DNA of 64,000 bases from Aldrovandia affinis. Lineage: Eukaryota; Chordata; Actinopteri; Notacanthiformes; Halosauridae. The stretch is taken from the NCBI GenBank assembly GCA_029706075.1, contig JAINUG010000259.1, positions 496,001 to 560,000 on the forward strand. Reading direction: 5' to 3'. This document shows positions 57,192 to 64,000 of this stretch, in pieces (the stretch's first letter is position 1; every line of letters begins with the position of its first letter). The translations under genes and the position numbers were made by a program. Below the pieces are notes generated by a model, which saw nothing but the letters and a program-made list of their open reading frames with translations, was not told the DNA's origin and ran no database searches.

Positions 57192-57765
57192 ATATGCGTT
57201 TTACCTTTTATTTTTCATTCATAATTTTACAGAGCATCTCTCATATAATGGCAGAGGGGAAAAGATAAACACATAGAGCACAGATTCTGCAGCATAACAG
57301 AAACATCTGTACACCCAGGAGAGATTTTGGTTTTCAGTAAACCTGGGGGGTGGTGTCTTCTCCGTGTCCCAAAAACCTCCCCAAACATCTCCAAAGCCCA
57401 CACACATTACACACTTTTACTATATGGATAAGTAGGAATCCAATATGGGGGAAATTATTATCTAATGTGTCTTATTTGAGCAATTACAAATCAATTGCAA
57501 ATTTAACCCAATTACAACCCAAATACAATGAAGACAATTGATTTTAGCTAGCTTGTGTGCAGCTGGAATGCTGCCTTCCTTTATGTTAAAGGTGCTCCTC
57601 CGTCCCTTCTGTCATTGTAGCAGACCCTGTTGCATACACACAGAGCCACCTTCGATTTCCTGCACATCCAGGTGGTCTTCGTTGTGCACACCCTGCAATG
57701 CTGCCTGCCACTGGTGGCTTTTTTTTCCTTGCAGGCAGGTGAACAGTGTTATCAATGAGCACAGA
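57192..57765. other. Spacer without recognised features
   Basis: No recognised gene or repeat. Confidence 0.4.
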
Positions 57766-58068
57766 CTGATGTGTGTAAAGGTGGATGATGTGTGTAAAGG
57801 TGGATAATGTGTGTAAAGGTGGATGATGTGATGTGTAAAGGTGGATGATGTGAGTAAAGGTATATGATGAGATAATGTGAGTAAAGGTAGATGATGTGAT
57901 GTGTGTAAAGGTGGATGATGTGTGTAAAGGTGAATGATGTGATGATGTGTGTAAAGGTGGATGATGTGATGATGTCTGAAAAGGTAAATGATGTGATGAT
58001 GTGTGTAAAGGTGGATGATGTGAGTAAAGGTAGATGATGTGATGATGTGTGTAAAGGTTGATGATGTG
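57766..58068. repeat. Minisatellite, about 19-bp unit
   Basis: GTGTGTAAAGGTGGATGAT recurs about 14 times, with extra GATGT steps and substitutions. The long Ser/Thr/His frame on the minus strand comes from it. The array ends directly at the hAT target duplication. Confidence 0.93.
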
Positions 58069-58610
58069 CTATATATTAGGGCTGATTCCATTTAGTCGAC
58101 TGGTCGATTGTTTGGTTGATGGGCTGTTGGTCGACCGAGATTTGTTTTGGTCGAGCAGTCGCGCGAAAAAATAAATATATTGAATATATGTATTTTATTC
58201 TCCACGCAGCCCGAGACACCTAGATTCGCGCCACAGTTCGGCACGCTTGTCAGTAGAATAATCCATTCTGGATACTGCGAGTATTGCAGTGACAGTCCTT
58301 CACTCTGAACATAGCTATGCCTATATATGTTCTCTTTAAATTATATTAGGCAGTTAAGGTAATAGTAATGTTGTGAATAATTCTGCAAAACTAATAAAAG
58401 TAACATTTTATAATAAATGTGTTTGGCTAATTGTATGGTTTATATATTTATAACTAACATGCGTAACACCCCCTTTCATGTAGCCTATATTGTATCCTTG
58501 TTTTATGCACGTGAATGTGCATTTTAATTGTAGCCTAGGATTTGCCTACAGTTAGGATTAGTGATATAGGCATACTTTAATTACTCATTTTGATATAACC
58601 TAAGAACATA

Positions 58611-58770
58611 ATGTCAAAGAACAAATCTGGAGTATGCCAGCATTTCGTTTTAGTCACGGACGATCCAAAAAAAGTGGAATCTAAACTTTGCAAGTGCGTT
58701 TTCCAAGGTTTATCGTTAATAAAACGATACAAATGTGGACAAGCTAGTGTTCCTGTGTTCTCCGACTCAA
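58611..58770 (+). pseudogene. BED zinc-finger-like first exon of a hAT transposase
   Basis: The frame starts MSKNKSGVCQHFVLVTDDPK and KVESKLCKCVFQGLSL. In ZBED-like hAT transposases this reads SxVWxxF...C-x2-C; here Trp is Cys and the first Cys is Ser, so the finger is damaged. The frame continues to PVFSDSS, followed by a donor-like AAGTAAGT at 58769. It starts about 530 bp inside the left end, as expected for the first coding exon. No downstream transposase exon was recognised. Confidence 0.6.
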
Positions 58771-59038
58771 GTAAGTTATTTTCAATAGGCTATAGCCACT
58801 TTATGTTCAGCTGTAGGCTACAATTTAAGACATTAGGCTATGTGTGATCATTCGTTTGTTAGCCTATTTTTTTGATAAAGAGATTTTAAATCCCAATGAG
58901 ACCAACCTGGTTAATTAAATAAAACATAGCCTATGCATTAGAATGTGTTATGGTTGTGGTCAAATAAAAGCATCAGCCTATGGGGGTTATGCGCAACGGA
59001 CTTCCGTGTTTTGCTGGCCATTTCCGGTAGACGAGATA

Positions 59039-59140
59039 ATGGCGTTCTATACAAGATGTTTACAGGACAAGGGGTTTAAGCTATACGCTTCCTCCTATAT
59101 CCATGATTATGAGTGTACTAACGACATTTTTTTAAGTACC
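59039..59140 (+). other. Exon-like open segment of uncertain origin
   Basis: The frame reads MAFYTRCLQDKGFKLYASSY and IHDYECTN. A second piece at 59528-59610 reads MTADVRIRAACHRFM, a stop, and KSKKPHSLRVAMVR. The two together loosely recall the region before a SWIM zinc finger in YqaJ-type fish proteins (GFKLF..SYIH then V.ARC.RSM..PH.L.V). I hold this weakly; no Cys-x-Cys...Cys-x-His motif follows. If right, the hAT carries pieces of another gene. Confidence 0.3.
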
Positions 59141-59467
59141 TGTGCCTGCTGTCTAATACTTAGCGTTAGTGTTAGCTAGCTAGTACTAACTACATTTTTT
59201 TAAAGTAGCCTACCTGTGCCTGCTGTCTAATACTTAGCGTTAGTGTTAGCTAGCGAGTACTAACTACATTTTTTTAAAGTAGCCTACCTGTGCCTGCTGT
59301 CTAATACTTAGCGTTAGTGTTAGCTAGCTAGTACTAGCAACATTTTTTTAAAGTAGCCTACCTGTGCCTGCTGTCTAATACTTATCGTTAGCGTTAGCTA
59401 GCTAGTACTAACAATATTTTTGAAGTACCTGTGCCTGCTGTCTATTACCTAGCGTTAGCGTTAGCTG
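59139..59467. repeat. 74-bp tandem repeat, about 4.5 copies
   Basis: The anchor CCTGTGCCTGCTGTCTAATA begins at 59139, 59213, 59287 and 59361; a shortened fifth copy, with CTATTA, starts at 59428. The units contain TTAGCTAGCTAGTACTAAC and a run of seven T. The array lies wholly inside the hAT. Confidence 0.95.
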
Positions 59468-60059
59468 GTCGGTTGCTCAATAACAGTTACCTATGTAGAT
59501 CTTTTCACCAGTGTCAAACAGAGACAGGATGACTGCCGATGTTCGCATCAGGGCAGCCTGTCACAGGTTTATGTGAAAGAGCAAGAAGCCCCACAGCCTG
59601 AGAGTAGCGATGGTTCGCATAAGGTTGATCTGTTCGCGTTCACCATCAGTTCCAGTTCAAGGATGGTAACGCTATGTCAAACTTCTCAAGGTATAAAGGC
59701 TAATCTGGCAATAAGATCAGGACCCTCTTGACTATCTAATCTATCTAATCGTCATGATTAAAAGGCACGATTTATACCAGCATTCCCATTTTGAGAAGTT
59801 TTATAAAGGCATCAGTCCAAAATAACAGCTGTTCAAGTTCAGTGTTGTTGGTTCGGTCTAATACATTTCAGCTGAAAAACGAGTATAGGCAAGGTTATTG
59901 GGGTAACGGTATTATAGTTTCTTGTAAATCATTGATTATCTAGTGGTATAATAGTATGTTATTCATCAGGTCTCTCAAAATAAAATGGATCACTATAAGG
60001 TACAGTATTAACAACCCATGCTATTGTTTTATTTAATTATCACATTGACCTTGTTGACT

Positions 60060-60212
60060 GGCGGAAGTGAGCCAGCACGTCTTCCGGTTTGGTCACGTGA
60101 TGCTCGACATATACCCTATTATGTGGCCATACCGCAACTTCACAAGCGCAACGGCAGAATCTGCAAGGGCAGCATGAAGAGGAGACTCGGAAAAATTGTT
60201 TTTCTTTCAGGT
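60060..60212 (+). other. Unidentified exon-like segment
   Basis: A relatively GC-rich open stretch, GGSEPARLPVWSRDARHIPY then KRNGRICKGSMKRRLGKIVF, ends in CTTTCAG/GTAATC, which contains a possible donor. I do not recognise the protein. It is part of the hAT cargo. Confidence 0.25.
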
Positions 60213-60776
60213 AATCTTGAACTCCGGCTCCATAAAGTCATTAGCCTATTGTTACTTATTTGTGTCATTCACTTAAGAAAGTTATAAAACATGAGACAAG
60301 CGCAGTGTGCATAGAGTTGTATTTATTAAAACAAATAGGGTGTGTCATATAGAAGAAGAAAAAAAAGTTTTGACCAATCGGAAAAAACGGACGACTGTTG
60401 GTCGACCAAGATCGGGGACAGCCCTACTATATATACACTTTATATATTTACATTATATATATATAACAGTGGTGAGAAAAGGTTTGTGAACCCATCAGAA
60501 TTGTCTGCATTTCTGCATAAAGTTGACCTAAAATGTGATCTGGGCCCGTATTCACAAAGCATTTTAAGGGTAAAAGTTGGTCGTAACTCCGCAATTTAGG
60601 AGCAACTCCGAAAAATAATGGGCATATCACTCATAAATTTAGGACTCCTACATTTTTGGGATAAGAGTATTTCACAAAGGGTTTGAGAGCTAAAAACAGC
60701 TCCTAAGTCCAGGAGAAGTTAGAAGCAGTCAAGAGGACTTCTAAGTCGCTAAAGACCTACTGACAGCGATCCGAAA

Positions 60777-60890
60777 ATGGCTGCTGCCGGCAATCGTCCT
60801 CGCAATCGCGTAAACACTTTGGAGATATTGAATGATACAGAGCTCATAAAAAGGTACCGCCTCAATCGCGAGGGTAATATATATATTATA
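60777..60890 (+). pseudogene. HARBI1-like transposase N-terminal relic
   Basis: The frame MAAAGNRPRNRVNTLEILND, TELIKRYRLNREG runs into AT-rich sequence after about 37 codons. E-L-I-x-R-Y-R-L-x-R is the N-terminal signature of HARBI1-like transposases. Copies A and B retain the same stretch, with the ATG lost and small indels, so the deletion that removed the rest came before the element spread. Confidence 0.65.
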
Positions 60891-61034
60891 TTATATATAT
60901 TATATATAGATACCCGCTGATTGTTTACAAGATGCAGACATGTAACCAATTGACTAGTCAGTATTCTTGGTTTCATGTTAAATCAGTGGACACGTAGCCT
61001 ACATTTGTATTTTAGAATCTTTATTAGAATATAA

Positions 61035-61569
61035 TAGGGGTGCATCGGATCATTTTTCGGATCAGCAAAAAAAAAATAACGGGGGCCAAAGGCGCGTTTC
61101 CACCAAAAATTACCAGGAACTATTCTCAAGGAATTGAATGAATGATAATTTCAGTTTTTCAATGTAAGTTATTTCACAAAATCTTTATTCGAAAATTTCA
61201 CAAAATACATTTTTAGATTCAGTACGCCTTAGGCGATTTAACTAGGGTGGTTCTATGCCTGAATTAATTGAATAAAAAATTAAAAGATCACTAATGTTTC
61301 AATTTTATTTAATTCGGTCGCGTTTCTAAAAACCTGCCTCCCAGAAAGGCATTTAGTATGAAAAACAAAGCAAACTAAAACATACATGGTTGTCTATCTC
61401 TTCACTGTAACTCTGCATCGAGATTTAGGGAATTGTTACTTTAAAATGTAACAACTGTATTTCTCTATGATGGTTCAATTTAGCTATTAATCCGCGGATC
61501 ATATGCGTGCCGAACCGTGGGGGTTGATCCGTACGGATCACGGATCAACTGCGATCCGTTACACCACTA
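61035..61569. mobile_element. Small hAT nested in Harbinger-like copy C
   Basis: The termini are TAGGGGTGCATCGGATC and the inverse of TAGTGGTGTAACGGATC, with the perfect duplication GAATATAA (61027-61034 and 61570-61577). It is the best-preserved of the three copies. Near its right end is the palindromic GATCCGTACGGATC. Confidence 0.9.
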
Positions 61570-62033
61570 GAATATAACAGGAACAGGTAGTCCTACATAC
61601 CCCTTTACAGTAGCATATAATTTATGCAGAGACCCATCCCCTATATCAGCCAATCGCTGTGGGCATTCTGAGTAAGCTCGTTCATGAGAAACAACGTCAT
61701 CCATAGCAACAACGTCAACCCCGCCCTCACTCTTAGCTTGAAAATTCTAGGAATTCCTAAGTATGAGTTTGTCTTTGCAGCTTTGTGAATAGGTTTTAAG
61801 GTGGGACTCCTAACTTTGCACAACCAGAATCGTTAATGGCTGCACAGTGATTTAGAGCACCCAAGGCTCATGTCTGTTATGCTGATTTAATACTTTAACA
61901 AACCTTTTCTTTTTCTTTTTCTTTTTTGATCCTGAACTTTATTTTGTAACCAAGTGACTTTACTCTTGCAGAACATTTTTACAGTTATAAAGTAACCTCA
62001 TTATTTACCGTCAGTGCGCGCTGAGTAGGCTAT

Positions 62034-62828
62034 ATGGCTGGCCAGGAGACAAAGGATCCCCAAATCTCCCTACAAAATGTTTGGGATGCCATCCAAGAAA
62101 TTAAATCTGATATGCTGAGACATTTCGATGTGAAGGTGGATCCTATACAAAATAGTTTGATTAAGATTGAATCTTCACTAAGCATTTTGGGTGACCATGT
62201 CTCTGAGCTGGAGCAACGTGTCAGTTCAAATGAGGACAATGTTCTGGATCATCAGACCCGGCTACTGCAACTTCAAAAAGAAAATGCTTACTTGGTCGAC
62301 AAAGTAGACGATCTGGAGAATCGAAGCCGATCCTCAAATCTCCGCTTCATACAGGTTCCTGAATCGGCGGAAGGCCGCAATGTCATCAGCTTCATGTCCC
62401 TCCTGATTCAGGAGCTTCTCGGGCGAGACAACTTTCCTGAGCCACCGGTCATTGAAAGGGCTCACCGTAGCCCTACCACCCGGCGAGATGATAGATCCAA
62501 GCCTCGGCCCATCCTGATTAAACTCCTCAACTTTCAGGACAAAGTTAAGATCTTGCGCATTTCCAGAGAAAAGAAGGAACTGCGCTATAAAGAATCGCGT
62601 GTATACATTTATCCTGATTATAGTGCTGAGTTGATGAAGAGGCGCCGCTGTTTCGACATGGTGAAGAAGCATCTCTTTGGACTTGGCTTGAAGTTCTCCC
62701 TCCGCTATCCATGCTCACTGAGTGTGGTTGTTGATGGCAAACCAAGGTTGTTTCTCTGCCACAAAGAAGCAGAAGCTGCCTTTAATATGCCCTCCTCATC
62801 TGATTCCTCCATAAACTCATCAGGATAA
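62034..62828 (+). CDS. LINE ORF1 protein, L1 type
   Basis: An intact 264-codon frame. Residues 40-98 form a likely coiled coil with heptad-like Leu/Val (HVSELEQRVSSNEDNV, QTRLLQLQKENAYLVDKV). The hallmark DLENRSRSSNLRFIQVPE (93-110) opens the RNA-recognition domain, which continues through PPVIERAHRSPTTRRDDRSK and PRPILIKLLNFQDKVKILR. The C-terminal domain holds RVYIYPDYSAELMKRRRCF. This is the trimeric RNA-binding ORF1p architecture of L1-clade LINEs. The start is the first Met ahead of the coiled coil, shortly after an upstream AT-poor leader. Confidence 0.92.
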   Translation: MAGQETKDPQISLQNVWDAIQEIKSDMLRHFDVKVDPIQNSLIKIESSLSILGDHVSELEQRVSSNEDNVLDHQTRLLQLQKENAYLVDKVDDLENRSRSSNLRFIQVPESAEGRNVISFMSLLIQELLGRDNFPEPPVIERAHRSPTTRRDDRSKPRPILIKLLNFQDKVKILRISREKKELRYKESRVYIYPDYSAELMKRRRCFDMVKKHLFGLGLKFSLRYPCSLSVVVDGKPRLFLCHKEAEAAFNMPSSSDSSINSSG

Positions 62829-63571
62829 TGTGGACTTGCAGAGGTGCTGTTTTCTTTAATTTCTCTCTCCCTCTCTTCTTTTCCTTTAGGCTATAAATAC
62901 ACGTGTTTCATCTGTAGGCTACTTTCTCGACTGCAGACCTTTAGACTAGGCTTATATAATGCCTTTCTATGTTTAATTAGTGGATAGGATTTATTTATCC
63001 CCTGTTTCTGTTTAGTTTTGCCTAAAAATGTAGCGGTAGGCTATATCGACAGACCTATAGGCTACAACCATGCTTTTCGTCTCTGGATTGTTTACTGCCG
63101 TAAGTGAGTCATGTCGTAAAGCACTATGCCGGTAGTCGTAAACATTGATTGTCGCAATGATCCCCTTGTCGTGCGTAACTAATAGGCTGTTTCTCCCTCT
63201 CTCCTTATTTTCTCGACTGACTTTTTGAATCAGTATTTTTTCTGCTCCATTGAGCTGCTTTTTAGAGGCTGGCAATTTTGTTCGTTAGCTGCTTTTTATT
63301 TCTATTTTCACCTTACAGACTGAGCTTTAAGGTGCAGTGATCTCCTTAGAGATCTCTTTTGTGTGATTTTGAGATGCCCAGGCCTACTGGTTTTGGGTCT
63401 GGTGTTGGGCTGCAATCCAATTTGTTTTTGTTTGTGATGTGTTTCATGTTTTTGTGTTTTTATGTTATTAATGTGTTCTTTTTTTTGTACAACCTTTTCT
63501 TATATATATTCAGTATGGTCAACTAGCTTTTGTTTGAACAGTGTCAGTGCTGATTATTATATGATTATAAA

Positions 63572-64000
63572 ATGGATAATATTAAAGGATTAAAAATTAT
63601 ACATATGAATATTAGGAGTCTGGTACCTAAAATTGATTTACTTCGAACATGGGTCACCTGTCACAAACCATCTATAATTACAATTTCGGAAACGTGGTTG
63701 AGTAGCAAAATTGCAGATGCTGAAATCAAACTTCCTAATTATGTGTTATATAGAGCTGACAGATGTAGTAGAGGTGGTGGCGTGGCTACATACGTCTCAT
63801 CAAACTTAGCCTCTGAATTAATAATACCTAAAGTAGAAGCAAAATACTTTGAGTGTCTTTTTGTTAAAATTATTCTTCATGAGAATAAGTATGTCACTAT
63901 TGGTAATGTGTATCGACCCCCAGCCTCACCTGCAGAGTCATCCGATTGTTTGAGTTCAACTATTAACTCTATTGAATCTAACAACAAGTTTTTAATCTTA
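63572..64000 (+). CDS. LINE ORF2, endonuclease N-terminus (partial)
   Basis: The frame starts MDNIKGLKIIHMNIRSLVPK and runs open for 143 codons to the window end. It contains IITISETWLSSK (catalytic Glu), CSRGGGVATYVSSNL, YFECLFVKI and VTIGNVYRPPASPAES: an apurinic endonuclease. The N-I-R-S, ETWL, RGGGVA and YRPP wording is that of CR1/L2/jockey-group LINEs rather than the NxxG/WGGxxI style of L1. It follows an L1-type ORF1, which is noteworthy. Confidence 0.88.
   Translation, partial: MDNIKGLKIIHMNIRSLVPKIDLLRTWVTCHKPSIITISETWLSSKIADAEIKLPNYVLYRADRCSRGGGVATYVSSNLASELIIPKVEAKYFECLFVKIILHENKYVTIGNVYRPPASPAESSDCLSSTINSIESNNKFLIL

Larger units (their letters stand above)
58077..60426. mobile_element. 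hAT element with exon-like cargo
   Basis: The termini are TAGGGCTGATTCC and the inverse of TAGGGCTGTCCCCGATC, with a perfect 8-bp duplication CTATATAT (58069-58076 and 60427-60434). The 2350-bp interior includes a BED-finger-like start (58611), exon-like pieces at 59039 and 59528, and a 74-bp tandem array. The catalytic hAT domain (dimerisation region) is not seen, so it is an internally rearranged, non-autonomous copy. Confidence 0.88.
60543..61818 (+). mobile_element. PIF/Harbinger-like composite element, copy C (3' end missing)
   Basis: The left terminus GGCCCGTATTCACAAAGC follows CTG (60540-60542). The body matches copies A and B closely, with the nested hAT at 61035-61569. It stops within GGTGGGACTCCTAACTT, about 75 bp before the right terminus known from copy B. 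The sequence beyond appears to be the 5' region of the LINE that follows, so the missing end may lie beyond the window. Confidence 0.85.
61819..64000 (+). mobile_element. LINE with L1-type ORF1, cut by window end
   Basis: A 5' region of about 215 bp precedes ORF1 (62034-62828). A 740-bp non-coding gap follows, then ORF2 from 63572, which is open to the last base. Both frames are intact in the window, so this is the youngest-looking LINE here. It appears to interrupt Harbinger-like copy C. The reverse transcriptase and 3' tail lie outside. Confidence 0.8.

Noticed and set aside
57612-58091. 159-codon Ser/Thr/His-rich frame
   Set aside because: It comes from the 19-bp minisatellite at 57766-58068.

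Overview
This window reads as nuclear DNA of a ray-finned (teleost-type) fish. There is no operon structure or dense coding. The sequence is AT-leaning and full of Tc1/mariner, hAT, PIF/Harbinger and piggyBac-like DNA transposons, L2/CR1/Rex3 LINEs, tRNA-derived SINE pieces and long (CA)n/(CT)n microsatellites. The Rex3 call is strong: the reverse-transcriptase region carries the two conserved stretches I remember as the classical Rex3 PCR primer sites. I found no host protein-coding gene I could defend; nearly every convincing protein is a transposon or LINE protein.

Layout. 1-5.5 kb: AT-rich stretch ending in a minus-strand retrovirus-like LTR. 5.8-7.0 kb: piggyBac-like element (TTAA). 7.3-10.8 kb: SINE tail, hAT end, CA microsatellite complex, two Tc1 remnants and a SINE head. 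11.4-13.0 kb: CR1-type LINE piece and a 60-bp inverted repeat. 13.6-15.2 kb: L2 LINE. 18.1-19.1 kb: minisatellite and solo LTR. 21-23.6 kb: two Tc1 elements, one holding a perfect small hAT, and a long palindrome. 25.9-27.2 kb: IS630-type transposase. 27.3-28.6 kb: Harbinger-like composite copy A. 31.1-31.7 kb: LINE piece. 32.5-38.6 kb: Tc1 split by a full-length Rex3, itself split by a second piggyBac-like copy. 39.5-43.3 kb: Tc1 split by Harbinger-like composite copy B, which carries one hAT split by another hAT. 48.1-57.2 kb: a two-gene PIF/Harbinger element (Myb/SANT-like protein plus HARBI1-like transposase) split by a nearly full-length L2-type LINE, which in turn holds a solo LTR and a CR1 fragment. 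58.1-60.4 kb: hAT element with exon-like cargo. 60.5-61.8 kb: composite copy C, broken by a LINE with an L1-type ORF1 that runs off the window.

The main results are nesting histories that can be read base by base through target-site duplications: GTGCGTTT, CACTATGG, CTATATAT, GAATATAA, TTGGACAGTTCT, TTAA, GACT, ATATC and CAG. The most unusual items are (1) a composite Harbinger-like/hAT unit present three times with CWG rather than TWA target duplications, keeping about 37 codons of a transposase N-terminus; (2) two piggyBac-like elements whose subterminal palindromes differ by a compensating base-pair change; and (3) a hAT element carrying BED-finger-like and other exon-like segments. I see no CRISPR array, toxin system or other new multi-gene machinery.
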